A stretch of 33,413 nt of DNA from Nitrospira sp. (GTDB lineage: Bacteria > Nitrospirota > Nitrospiria > SBBL01 > JAADHI01), in assembly GCA_027020665.1 (NCBI GenBank), contig JALUVJ010000133.1, forward strand, positions 1-33,413, written 5' to 3'. Under the pieces are notes generated by a model. That model did not search any database and had not been told where the DNA came from. It saw nothing but the letters and a program-made list of their open reading frames with translations. Shown here in pieces: positions 9,002 through 20,181 of this stretch. A program made the translations under genes and the position numbers. How positions within the stretch are numbered: the stretch's first letter is position 1; every line of letters begins with the position of its first letter.

Positions 9002-9214
9002 ATGTACGCTGTTGCCGAAGTAATTGATGACTTATGTGTTGCAAATAAAGGATGCCGTCTCTGTATTATGTATTGTCCGGAAGCGAACACAATTATTTTT
9101 AACAAGGAAAAACAAGTCGCGGAGGTCGTGGAAGAACGCTGCAAAGGCTGTGAACTCTGTGTTGTTGTCTGCAGCGCTGCGAAACACAATGCCATTACAC
9201 TCGTCCATCGCTAA
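9002..9214 (+). CDS. forE: Ferredoxin-like epsilon subunit of the oxidoreductase
   Basis: 70 aa; CRLCIMYCPEANTI and CKGCELCVVVCSAAKHNAI Cys clusters; last gene of the for-like operon. Confidence 0.8.
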   Translation: MYAVAEVIDDLCVANKGCRLCIMYCPEANTIIFNKEKQVAEVVEERCKGCELCVVVCSAAKHNAITLVHR

Positions 9215-9236
9215 ACGAATGTTTGTTTTGCAGTTT

Positions 9237-9270
9237 AAATCCCATCGCTTTTGAGTGATGGGATTTTTTT
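9237..9270 (+). terminator. Intrinsic terminator after the for-like operon
   Basis: AAATCCCATCGCTTTTGAGTGATGGGATTTTTTT: 13-bp stem (one G-U), then T-run. Confidence 0.92.
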
Positions 9271-9307
9271 ATCCCGGCGCTTCAACATCAGAACAGAAAG
9301 GTTTGCC

Positions 9308-9547
9308 ATGGAAGGAAAAATCAAAACATCTTTAGAAAGCGTACTCCAATCCATGGAGCAACTCAACCTTGTCTTTGAAGCTCGTCTTTTAGCCCTAAAA
9401 CAAGACGGTGCCGATGAGCAAGATCTTCGAAGTTTAGAACAAGGCGTGCTGGCCATGAAAGATGCAGGACGGCTCTACCTCACCTGGGCGGATCATTTTG
9501 TCGAACGCATGAATGAAGCCGAAGCCTACGATGACTTAATGGAATAA
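9308..9547 (+). CDS. Small uncharacterised helical protein
   Basis: ATG at 9308 with upstream AGAAAGG; MEGKIKTSLESVLQSMEQLNLVFEARLLALKQ...; the listed 9251 start lies in the terminator. Confidence 0.6.
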   Translation: MEGKIKTSLESVLQSMEQLNLVFEARLLALKQDGADEQDLRSLEQGVLAMKDAGRLYLTWADHFVERMNEAEAYDDLME

Positions 9548-9563
9548 ACCCTCAAAAGACCAA

Positions 9564-9606
9564 GCCTGTTTGATATTTAAGGAACTTCCTTAAATATCAA
9601 ACAGGC
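9564..9606. repeat. Perfect 43-bp palindrome (21-bp arms, 1-nt centre)
   Basis: GCCTGTTTGATATTTAAGGAA-C-TTCCTTAAATATCAAACAGGC. Confidence 0.97.
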
Positions 9607-9833
9607 GACAAAAAATCTCCCTTACATAAAAAATCTTTTATTATCAATAACTTACTGCTTAATCACCCCTCTATCTGCCTCCGACCCTTCATTAAGCCGC
9701 TCGCCTTCTGCTAAAGGCCGCGCCGCTACTTTCCTCAATATTTAATGACCGTTCACACCCATTTGCGCAACTAGGATTCTGGTGGTATAAATAAAATGTC
9801 AGGAGTCACGCGTTACTTGAGGACAAAAAAGAG

Positions 9834-10325
9834 ATGTTAAATCCCGGACTTGTGTTATTTGAAGAGGATTCCAGACTCATTGATAAAGAGTTACAAAAAC
9901 TCAATCAACTTGCCAGAGCAAAAGTTTCTTTTCTCGTCGACAAAGATGGACAACTCATTGCGAGTATCGGCGAAACCGGGGATATCGACACAACTTCACT
10001 GGCATCGCTCACGGCCGGAAACATTGCAGCCACCGGCGGGATGGCCAAACTTCTGGGTGAAAAAGAGTTTTCAATCTTATTTCACGAAGGAGAAAAGGAT
10101 AACATCCACATCTCCCTCGTCGGCCAACGCGCGATTCTTGTCGTTGTTTTTGATGATCGCTCTTCGCTCGGCCTCATTCGTTTGCGCGTCAAGCGGAGCG
10201 TCACCGCTTTGACAGAGGTCTTTGATAAACTGGCGGAAAAAATGGCCAAAACAGATTCTCAGCAAGGCGGATCATCACCCTTCACAGAAATTACCGAAGA
10301 AGATATTGAAAGTCTATTTGGTTAG
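9834..10325 (+). CDS. mglB: Roadblock/LC7-domain protein, MglB-like
   Basis: ARAKVSFLVDKDGQLIASIGETGDIDTTSLASLTAGNIAATGGMAKLLGEKEFSILFHEG; upstream of mglA. Confidence 0.85.
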   Translation: MLNPGLVLFEEDSRLIDKELQKLNQLARAKVSFLVDKDGQLIASIGETGDIDTTSLASLTAGNIAATGGMAKLLGEKEFSILFHEGEKDNIHISLVGQRAILVVVFDDRSSLGLIRLRVKRSVTALTEVFDKLAEKMAKTDSQQGGSSPFTEITEEDIESLFG

Positions 10326-10413
10326 AACATTGGCTCAATACTTCCAAGTCCGTTTTCTTGCTTTCATCCGAAAAATCAACATGAATGAACCGGCTTTCCC
10401 GAGAGTGTAAACC

Positions 10414-11001
10414 ATGTCTTTTATTAATTATTCCGCGCGCGAAATTTCTTGCAAGATTGTCTATTACGGTCCCGGCCTCTGCGGGAAAACCACAAACCTC
10501 CAGTACATCTATAAAAAAATCAGCCCGGACAGCAAGGGCAAGATGATTTCTTTGGCCACGGAAACGGAGCGCACGCTTTTTTTCGATTTTCTGCCCTTGG
10601 CTCTAGGCGATATCAAAGGCTTCAAAGTCCGTTTTCACCTTTACACCGTACCGGGACAAATTTTTTATGATGCAAGTCGAAAACTGATTTTACGCGGGGT
10701 AGACGGCGTAATTTTTGTTGCCGACTCTCAAGTCGAGCGCATGGAAGCCAACCTGGAAAGCATGGACAATCTCATCCTTAATTTAAAAGAACACGGCTTT
10801 AATCTGGAAGAACTGCCCTACGTCATCCAATACAACAAACGTGATCTGCCAAATGCCGTGCCCGTCAAAGAAATGGACGAGGCACTGAACCCCCGAAAAG
10901 TCCCCGCATATGACGCCATCGCGCCAAAAGGCGATGGCGTCTTTGAGACCTTAAAAGATGTGGCCAAGCTGGTCATTATGGAACTCAAGAAAAAATCCTA
11001 A
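10414..11001 (+). CDS. mglA: Ras-like small GTPase MglA
   Basis: [22 protein letters not shown] (P-loop), [31 protein letters not shown]. Confidence 0.95.
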   Translation: MSFINYSAREISCKIVYYGPGLCGKTTNLQYIYKKISPDSKGKMISLATETERTLFFDFLPLALGDIKGFKVRFHLYTVPGQIFYDASRKLILRGVDGVIFVADSQVERMEANLESMDNLILNLKEHGFNLEELPYVIQYNKRDLPNAVPVKEMDEALNPRKVPAYDAIAPKGDGVFETLKDVAKLVIMELKKKS

Positions 11002-11915
11002 TTCCGTTCTTTCTCCCAGCCTTCAATCAATGTATAGGGGTCTTTTTTTCGAAGCACAACCTGTGAAATCAAATCCTCCGTAAATGGAAAGCCTTTACCC
11101 TGCGCTTCCAGTCTTTCATAAAGCAGCCACTGAAGCTCTTCTCGCGCAAAACGCGCCTTCCTGGAGCGGACAAGATCCTTTTTTTTAAAAAAGCCTTCCA
11201 GAGTCGAAAGCAACTCGGAGATCCCGCTCCCCGCTTCAGCCGACACCTCAAGCACAGGACGATTGGGATCACTCTCCTGTAATTCTTGTCGCAGCGGATC
11301 ACTCTGCAACACATCAGCCTTATTCACTGCCATCACATCGCCAATCTCAAGCAAACCCGCCTTCATGGTTTGAACCGCATCGCCCATGCCCGGGCTGAGC
11401 ACCACTAAAACAGTCTCCGCCAATTGTGCGATTCGGACTTCATCCTGCCCCACCCCAATTGTTTCAATGATAATGATCTCCTTGCCCATCGCATCCAGAA
11501 CATGAATCGCACCAAAGAGGGACGGACTAATGCCTCCCCAGGATCCCCGTGTCGCCAAACTTCGAATAAAAACGCCTTTATCCAGAAAATGTTCGTGCAT
11601 TCTAAGGCGATCCCCTAAAATTGCGCCTCCGGAGAGCGGACTACGGGGATCAACGGCTAAGACACCGACAGATTTCCTTTTTTTTCGGAATACCGTAATC
11701 AAACGATTAATCAGGGTACTTTTTCCCACGCCCGCCGGTCCGGTCACCCCCAGAAGTAAGGCTTTGCCTGTATGAGGGTAAAGGGCCTTAAGCATGGGAA
11801 GTGCCTGAACATCACGCCTTTCGAGTAAAGTGAGCAATTGAGAAGCAGAACGCATGTCCCCGCTCAAAACCGCTTGAACGGTCTTCTCCGGACTATCGCA
11901 AAAGGTTTTTCGCAA
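10998..11915 (-). CDS. meaB: Methylmalonyl-CoA mutase-associated GTPase MeaB/ArgK family
   Basis: [53 protein letters not shown]...[15 protein letters not shown]...[11 protein letters not shown]. Confidence 0.93.
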   Translation of the reverse strand: MRKTFCDSPEKTVQAVLSGDMRSASQLLTLLERRDVQALPMLKALYPHTGKALLLGVTGPAGVGKSTLINRLITVFRKKRKSVGVLAVDPRSPLSGGAILGDRLRMHEHFLDKGVFIRSLATRGSWGGISPSLFGAIHVLDAMGKEIIIIETIGVGQDEVRIAQLAETVLVVLSPGMGDAVQTMKAGLLEIGDVMAVNKADVLQSDPLRQELQESDPNRPVLEVSAEAGSGISELLSTLEGFFKKKDLVRSRKARFAREELQWLLYERLEAQGKGFPFTEDLISQVVLRKKDPYTLIEGWEKERN

Positions 11916-13032
11916 TCACCATCCTCTGGATTTCCGAGGTGCCCTCACCGATTTCGCAGAGTTTCATATCTCGGAAATAGCGTTCAACTTCAGCCTCTTG
12001 CATCAATCCCAGCCCGCCGTGAATTTGAATCGCTTGATTTGTCACACGGTTCGCAAGCTCAGAAGCAAAAAGTTTAGCCTCAGACGCCGCCATCTGAAAG
12101 GGTTTTCCCGCATCTTTCAAAAAAGCCGCCTGATAAATTAAAAGCCGGGCCGCATCGATTTCCGTCGCCATGTCAGATAACTTTGCCTGAATCGCCTGAA
12201 ACGCACCCAAGGTTTTCCCAAACTGAGACCGCCTCCCGGCGTAAGCAATGGAACGCGTCATTACGCCCCGGGCCAATCCCAAGGCCATTGCGGCAATTCC
12301 AATGCGCCCGCCATCTAAAATCGAAAGCACATTTTCATAAGCATGGTCCAACTCCCCCACGAGGTTTTCTTTTGGGAGACGTAAATTTTCAAAATAAAGC
12401 GCCGCCGTATCCGAGGCGCGGACCCCCAGTTTCTTCTCAATTTTTCCGATACTTAGCCCCGGCGTATCACGCGCCACAACAAACGCAGAGATCCCCTTAT
12501 TCCCCTTTTCAGGATTTGTCCGGGCCATGATGACATAAATACCCGCCGTGGAACCCTGAGTGATAAACAATTTTCCACCATTGATAACCCATTCGTCCCC
12601 CGAAAGCACGGCGCGGGTCTCCATCGCAGCCGCGTCGGAACCCGAACCGGCTTCCGTCAAAGCCCAAGCCCCCAGCGTTTTCCCCTGCGCCAAAGGCATG
12701 ACGTAGCGTTTACGCTGGTCTTCATTTCCAAAAACATAGAGATGGCTTGTACAAAGAGAATTATGTGAAGCCAAAATGAGAGCTGCCGCACCATCAACCG
12801 CAGCGACTTCCTCCAGAACAATCGCTAAAGCCAAGGCGTTTAAACCTGCCCCTCCGTAAGCCTCCGGAATCGTAATGCCCAATAATTTAAGCGCCGCCAT
12901 TTTTGGAATGAGCGCATGTGGAAAGCTCGCGCTTTCATCCCGTGCAACGGCATCCGGCGCAATCTCTTTTAAGGCAAAATCCCGAACAGTTTGCCGAAGT
13001 AAGCTTTCTTCCGCCGTAAGTGAAAATTGAAT
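11893..13032 (-). CDS. Acyl-CoA dehydrogenase (probable ATT start)
   Basis: ALTEAGSGSDAAAMET...[43 protein letters not shown]. Frame stays open upstream of the 12900 ATG, reading (I)QFSLTAEESLLRQTVRDFALKEIAPDAVARDESASFPHALIPK; AAGGAG 7 nt before ATT at 13032. Confidence 0.85.
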   Translation of the reverse strand: MQFSLTAEESLLRQTVRDFALKEIAPDAVARDESASFPHALIPKMAALKLLGITIPEAYGGAGLNALALAIVLEEVAAVDGAAALILASHNSLCTSHLYVFGNEDQRKRYVMPLAQGKTLGAWALTEAGSGSDAAAMETRAVLSGDEWVINGGKLFITQGSTAGIYVIMARTNPEKGNKGISAFVVARDTPGLSIGKIEKKLGVRASDTAALYFENLRLPKENLVGELDHAYENVLSILDGGRIGIAAMALGLARGVMTRSIAYAGRRSQFGKTLGAFQAIQAKLSDMATEIDAARLLIYQAAFLKDAGKPFQMAASEAKLFASELANRVTNQAIQIHGGLGLMQEAEVERYFRDMKLCEIGEGTSEIQRMVIAKNLLR

Positions 13033-13074
13033 AAAACTGCTCCTTAATATAGATCAGGAATGTCATTGCTCCGT

Positions 13075-13560
13075 TTAAACAGGAACAAAATAAACATCTG
13101 TCGCTAAGAACCGGCTATTTTTTAAAAACTGCGCTTGGACCGGCATGCCGATTTCAATCATCTCATCGGCCGCAGCGATAAGACGCGAAAGAAAAAGCGT
13201 ATCCACACCCTCAAATTCGACCAGGATCAATGTAAAAGGCGTCTCTTTTAAGAAAGTCTCTCCACCAAAATAACAGGTCGTAAAGGTATGAATTTTCCCA
13301 GATGCAGGCAATGCCATCCACCTTGTCTTCTTTCCGCAAGACATGCAATGTGCGCGGGGTGTCGCAAAAACAGTTTCACAATGGGAACATGCGCTGCCCA
13401 AGAGTTCTCCTTTTGTCAGACCGACAAAAAAGGGCGAATCTTGGGCATAGGAATGTTTATAATCAATCTCATAATGCCACTTCATAATCAGGGGATCCGT
13501 ACGATAAAGTAGGGCAGCCGTTTTTGTTTCGGAAAAATGTGTTTTTTTCTCTGACATCAC
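13075..13560 (-). CDS. Zn-ribbon/OB-fold (DUF35-type) acyl-CoA-associated protein
   Basis: CSHCETVFATPRAHCMSCGKKTRWMALPASGKIHTFTTCYF...PFTLILVEFEGVDTLFLSRLI. Confidence 0.8.
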   Translation of the reverse strand: MMSEKKTHFSETKTAALLYRTDPLIMKWHYEIDYKHSYAQDSPFFVGLTKGELLGSACSHCETVFATPRAHCMSCGKKTRWMALPASGKIHTFTTCYFGGETFLKETPFTLILVEFEGVDTLFLSRLIAAADEMIEIGMPVQAQFLKNSRFLATDVYFVPV

Positions 13561-13815
13561 GATCCCCCTAAACCGCTCTGTTTTTCAGGATATCACAATG
13601 TCTTTTTAATGTCCTCAACCCAAAAAAACGATGAACGCCGCAAACAACAGGTGAGCAAAACAAAGCGGCGTTTCCTTATCTCCCAAGGGATGGAGGATGA
13701 AACCCGGGCCGGGCAATAAAAATAGCCAACAGTTCCGCTTCATAAAAAAATCCTCAAGTTTCGCCCATCCGCTTCCGATAGAGAAGTACAACTTTTTATC
13801 AATACAGGGTAGCGG

Positions 13816-14022
13816 ATGCAAATACAGGCACATCAAATTCAAAATGTTTTGAGAACCTACGCGCATTTGGAACAACTAAAACGCAGCGAAACAGAAGAGA
13901 CAAAAAAAGTCAGAGAAAGTGAGATGCGTCCGGATACACTTACACCCTCTGAAGAATCTTTTATGCGCTTCAATGCCCGGACGCGCCCGGACGTGGAAAA
14001 TGATCACCGAACGGAGTCCTAA
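13816..14022 (+). CDS. Small protein, possibly FlgM-associated (DVU0524-like)
   Basis: MQIQAHQIQNVLRTYAHLEQLKR N-terminus resembles the short HQ.xxVLxxY family; 4 bp before the response regulator. Confidence 0.4.
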   Translation: MQIQAHQIQNVLRTYAHLEQLKRSETEETKKVRESEMRPDTLTPSEESFMRFNARTRPDVENDHRTES

Positions 14023-14025
14023 AAA

Positions 14026-14604
14026 ATGTCCGCACACCAAGAACCCCAATCCCCCATTCATATTCTCGTTGTTGATGACGAGCGTGGGCCAAGAGAACTC
14101 CTTCAAAATGCCCTGCTTGAAGCAGGCTACCGCGTCACCGCTGCCAAAAGTGGAGAAGAAGCCTGTCAACTCTTTGACGAAAAAGGGTTTGAACTGGTCA
14201 TCACCGACCTCAAAATGTCCGGTCTGAACGGGATCGGCCTCTTAAAAAAAATCAAGGCAGATTCACCCGAAACCCTTGTGATTCTCATTACAGGCTATGC
14301 TTCGCTGCACTCCGCCATTAACGCCATTCGTGAAGGAGCCTATGACTATCTGACCAAACCCTTTCAATTGGATGAACTTTACATCGTCGTTAAAAATGCA
14401 GTCGAGCGGGTCAAATTAATTAGAGAAAACAACCGATTATTAACACACCTCAAAAAAATACTGGAGACCCCGCCCGCACACTTGGAAAATATCGCGACCC
14501 CAAACCAAGCTGCCGACAATCATTCAGAACTGCTTCACTCCCTTAGATCCCAACTCCTCAAAGTTTACAATCGTTCGGGACAAGCCTATCCCCACATCCC
14601 TTAA
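14026..14604 (+). CDS. Response regulator receiver protein
   Basis: ILVVDDERGPRELL...ELVITDLKMSGLNGIGLLKKI...YDYLTKPFQLDEL. Confidence 0.92.
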   Translation: MSAHQEPQSPIHILVVDDERGPRELLQNALLEAGYRVTAAKSGEEACQLFDEKGFELVITDLKMSGLNGIGLLKKIKADSPETLVILITGYASLHSAINAIREGAYDYLTKPFQLDELYIVVKNAVERVKLIRENNRLLTHLKKILETPPAHLENIATPNQAADNHSELLHSLRSQLLKVYNRSGQAYPHIP

Positions 14605-14619
14605 ATTCTCTAAAGACCC

Positions 14620-14640
14620 CGGTTTAAAAACCGTTTTTTT
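14620..14640 (+). terminator. Intrinsic terminator
   Basis: CGGTTT-AA-AAACCG followed by T7. Confidence 0.85.
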
Positions 14641-14655
14641 AGACCCTTCTTTCCG

Positions 14656-14690
14656 TGGCATAGCTGTTGCGTTCGTGGCATAGCTATTGC
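14656..14690 (+). promoter_or_regulatory. Tandem sigma-54 (-24/-12) promoters
   Basis: TGGCATAGCTGTTGC (14656-14670) and TGGCATAGCTATTGC (14676-14690), each GG-N10-GC, 20-bp period. Confidence 0.8.
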
Positions 14691-14828
14691 ATTAAGAAGG
14701 GTTTGCAATAGTTCAGGCGCCGAAGCCTTGTCATTAAAATAGAACAGAAATGCCCGCAGCAATTTTTTAAAAACCCGGTGGGCATCGTTTCAGAAAAACC
14801 GTACACGAAAGTTTAGCGGGGGATCAAC

Positions 14829-16346
14829 ATGTCACAAAACAAGATGCGTCAACTAAAAGGAGTTGACATCGCCTTTCTCAGCCGGAATCCCGGTGCACAT
14901 CAAAAACTCATCGATCATTTCAAACAACGCGGCGACCGTATTCAGATTAGTTCATCACTTGAAGACAGCGGTAAAAGCGACGTAATTTTAATTGAGGCGA
15001 ATTTCCCCTATTTAAGCATTTTTAAATTTCTAAAACGGCTTCAAATCAAACAATCAACCGCTTGCGTGCTGCTCACGGGCGGCCCAAGACTCGATATCGG
15101 CCGAATCAGCGCCCTGCTCAGAGGCGGCGTATTTGACTATCTGAAAAGTCCGTATCCCTTGAAAGGCCTGGAAAAATCGATTCGAAAAGGACTCAAAAAC
15201 CGCGCGAACCTTCTGAACATCCTGAATCTTTCCAAACGCCTGGAAGTTGCAAATCAATCACTTTCCAAAGAACGGGATCAGCTCAGGAAATGGAATGCGG
15301 ACCTCAGTGAGCTTTATGCGCTCAACCAGAAACTCAGCGAATCCCTGCATATTGACGAAATCGTTAAAACATCGGTTTCAAACATAAAAAAAGTCATCAA
15401 GCACGACATTTCCTGCCTCTATCTCAAAAAATGGGATGAAGTCCGTGTAACGGCCAAACATGCGCAATCGGACGACTTCATTGAAAAAATAAAAGAAGAA
15501 ACCCTTCAGGACAGCCTGGAATTTTTAAAAGAGGACCGGCCTTTTTCTCAGGCCCTTGTCCGTCACGGCGGTTCCGAAATTATGGTCCACCTCGCTGTCG
15601 GTGTGCAAAAAATCGGCCTGCTTCGTTTGATTCGCCTGCCCGACCCGCTGTCCCTGAAAGGACTTGAAGGACTGTCTTTGGACGATAGCCAACCCAAAGG
15701 TCCTTTTAGCGAATACCAGGCCAAAATTCTTTCGATGACCGCTGCGCCCTTAGCCATTGCCATTCGAAATGCGGAAATGTATAAACAAGTTGAAGACCTT
15801 GCGGTAAAAGACGCATTGACCCAGGTACTCAATCGGCGCGCCTTCTCAGGCATCCTGGAAAGAGAATTCAGGCGCGCCAATCGTTACAACATCCCGCTGG
15901 CGCTCATGGTCATCGACCTGGATCACTTCAAAAAAGTGAACGACACTTACGGACATCTTGTGGGAGACCAAGTGCTTCGCGAAATGGCTGAGGGATTCAA
16001 ATCGAGCTTGAGAAATGTCGATGTTTTGATTCGCTACGGTGGGGAAGAATTTGTAGTAATCCTGCCCGGCACCAACCTCCGAGAAGGCCTGATCGTTGCG
16101 AATCGCATCAAAAATCGAGTAGAGCACACCATTTTTAACGCAGAGAAAGTACCCATCCGGATGACCGTCAGTATCGGCGTTTCACACTACCCGTCCCTAA
16201 AAATCAGCTCACCCGAAGCACTTTTCAATCAGGCGGACCAAGCGCTTTATACAGCAAAAAAAAACGGCCGCAACCGCATCATGATTTTAAAATCGGCCAA
16301 AACAGAGTGGCCTGCATTAGCACTCGAAGGACAACGCACCGCCTAA
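14829..16346 (+). CDS. Diguanylate cyclase: pseudo-receiver, likely GAF, GGDEF
   Basis: C-terminal DALTQVLNRRAF...VIDLDHFKKVNDTYGHLVGDQVL...RNVDVLIRYGGEEFVVILPGT; RNVD is five residues before GGEEF (I-site). Confidence 0.93.
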   Translation: MSQNKMRQLKGVDIAFLSRNPGAHQKLIDHFKQRGDRIQISSSLEDSGKSDVILIEANFPYLSIFKFLKRLQIKQSTACVLLTGGPRLDIGRISALLRGGVFDYLKSPYPLKGLEKSIRKGLKNRANLLNILNLSKRLEVANQSLSKERDQLRKWNADLSELYALNQKLSESLHIDEIVKTSVSNIKKVIKHDISCLYLKKWDEVRVTAKHAQSDDFIEKIKEETLQDSLEFLKEDRPFSQALVRHGGSEIMVHLAVGVQKIGLLRLIRLPDPLSLKGLEGLSLDDSQPKGPFSEYQAKILSMTAAPLAIAIRNAEMYKQVEDLAVKDALTQVLNRRAFSGILEREFRRANRYNIPLALMVIDLDHFKKVNDTYGHLVGDQVLREMAEGFKSSLRNVDVLIRYGGEEFVVILPGTNLREGLIVANRIKNRVEHTIFNAEKVPIRMTVSIGVSHYPSLKISSPEALFNQADQALYTAKKNGRNRIMILKSAKTEWPALALEGQRTA

Positions 16347-16390
16347 GCATTACAAAAGCATCGGCGGTTTATTAAGAAAACGAGCGTGAA

Positions 16391-16978
16391 GTGACTGAAG
16401 AACGGAGACAATATGTGCGCGTGAGCGCGGATTGCATGATCACCTTCCGAAAGATTGTCGATCTTGAGCATAATAACGAACCCTCACGGGAACGCTTTGA
16501 CCCCATCTCCGCCACGGAGGTTTCAGACATCGCGTCCAAAGTACACGCCGCAGGCGACCAGCGCGATGAGATGATTCTGGAACTCTTGCTTTGGATCGAT
16601 TGGAAAGTCAACTACCTCATCAAAAATCTCTTAAAAGACAAAGACGCCTTGACCTTTCCACACGAAGCGGACATGGTAGATTTAAGCGCCGCCGGGATGA
16701 AATTTTCTTCAAATGAACAAGCCGCAGTGGGACAACATCTTGAATTTCGTTTTTTCCTGCCCGTATTGCCCTTTAATGAAATGATTTTAAAAGGCATCGT
16801 GAGCCGTTCAAGACAAAAAACCTACAAAGATCACCTGCCTCCCTATTTTGAAATGAGTGTTGAATTTAAAGACCTCAAACCCTCAGATCAAGAAATACTT
16901 TTTCGTTATGTAGTCAAGCGGGAACGCCAAATCCTGCAAGCGCAACGCGAAAAAGAAGAAGAAAATACTGTTTTATGA
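16391..16978 (+). CDS. PilZ-domain protein
   Basis: ERRQYVRVSADCMITFRK (RxxxR) and MVDLSAAGMKFSS. Confidence 0.8.
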   Translation: MTEERRQYVRVSADCMITFRKIVDLEHNNEPSRERFDPISATEVSDIASKVHAAGDQRDEMILELLLWIDWKVNYLIKNLLKDKDALTFPHEADMVDLSAAGMKFSSNEQAAVGQHLEFRFFLPVLPFNEMILKGIVSRSRQKTYKDHLPPYFEMSVEFKDLKPSDQEILFRYVVKRERQILQAQREKEEENTVL

Positions 16979-16979
16979 A

Positions 16980-19028
<2,049 letters not shown>

Positions 19029-19061
19029 TCAAACTTAAAAAGGTCAATGAAATGCGACAAA

Positions 19062-19087
19062 CCGAATTCCGCGATCGCGGAATTCGG
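19062..19087. repeat. Perfect 26-bp palindrome upstream of ligA
   Basis: CCGAATTCCGCGA|TCGCGGAATTCGG. Confidence 0.95.
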
Positions 19088-19139
19088 CGACAATGAACTA
19101 AAAGATCTGAAAAAGGGATTTTCAAATTGGAGGGCCTTT

Positions 19140-19673
19140 CTAAGGCTGCCTTAATTCAGGCGGCGCACAGGTACAGCGATACAGCCCCCCGATCATGGCC
19201 CCCATTAAATCATAGAGATATTCTCGTTCGGAATCGTTGACTTGACGCAGATAACCGCCTTCCCATTCGTTTAAATAGACGGTTCTCAAAAAATAATACA
19301 CCGGCATTTCATCATCAAATCCTTCTTCACGCATCGCACCTTCCAACCACTTCATAACAGCCGCGCGCACCGGAAACTCATGTGCTTGAAGGGCCTCATC
19401 CGCATCCGTTATGATGCGGATCAATTTAGGAAAAGCTTCGGGATGTTCATTCAGATACTGCGTCGTCACCATCTCAAAGCCCTTTAAATTCAGCTTTCGG
19501 GCAGAGATCGGTTTTTCATTATAATGCGATTTTGAATTATTGATCAAAAGAAGCGGAAAGAGGAAAAGGAAAATCACCAATACCGGAAAAATCCAGACCC
19601 AAAAAAAACTGAATCGAGATATGCTTTTGAGAGAGTGTTTAGATTTATCTTTTCTTGAATCATCAAGGTTCAT
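19140..19673 (-). CDS. Uncharacterised membrane-anchored protein
   Basis: Single hydrophobic segment FSFFWVWIFPVLVIFLFLFPLLLI near the N-terminus; no family recognised. Confidence 0.6.
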   Translation of the reverse strand: MNLDDSRKDKSKHSLKSISRFSFFWVWIFPVLVIFLFLFPLLLINNSKSHYNEKPISARKLNLKGFEMVTTQYLNEHPEAFPKLIRIITDADEALQAHEFPVRAAVMKWLEGAMREEGFDDEMPVYYFLRTVYLNEWEGGYLRQVNDSEREYLYDLMGAMIGGLYRCTCAPPELRQP

Positions 19674-19879
19674 GTGTATATTTTACCAGATTTTTAAAAA
19701 CCTGAAGCATCAATAGACGGCCTTAAAAATATCCCTTTGAAAACTCAATTTACGTTACAATATGCAAAAATCTCATGAAAAGTAGAGGAAGAAATTTACC
19801 TGCAGACAAAATAGAAAGAAACGCTTTCTTATAAAGAAACCCGAATGACGATCTTTCTAAAAACAAACAAGGAGATGAC

Positions 19880-20116
19880 ATGGACATTCAATACAGTGAA
19901 ATTTACGAAACCAAAGACGCCTGCGAAGTTGAGATCCTCATCGCGGATGAACCCGATCTTGAAAGTGCGTCTTCATACATTGAAATGAAAATCGGCCTGC
20001 CCAAAAAGCAAAACCCTCGCATCGCGCAGGTACAAAAAGAAGCCCTGCTCTTCGCGCGCAACCTGATCGACGAAAAAATCAAAGAAACCGAATCTCGGGA
20101 AAGTCAGGCGGGATAG
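19880..20116 (+). CDS. Small uncharacterised acidic protein
   Basis: 78 aa; AAGGAGATGACATGG start context. Confidence 0.6.
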   Translation: MDIQYSEIYETKDACEVEILIADEPDLESASSYIEMKIGLPKKQNPRIAQVQKEALLFARNLIDEKIKETESRESQAG

Positions 20117-20181
20117 TCTTTAAAGCTATTAAAAATCACTTGTCACTTAGACGCGGTTTGCAATCGGGACGTGCAGCCGCC

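Noticed and set aside
12183-12530. 115-aa plus-strand ORF rich in Pro/Arg/His
   Set aside because: Antisense to the acyl-CoA dehydrogenase; composition is a frame artefact.
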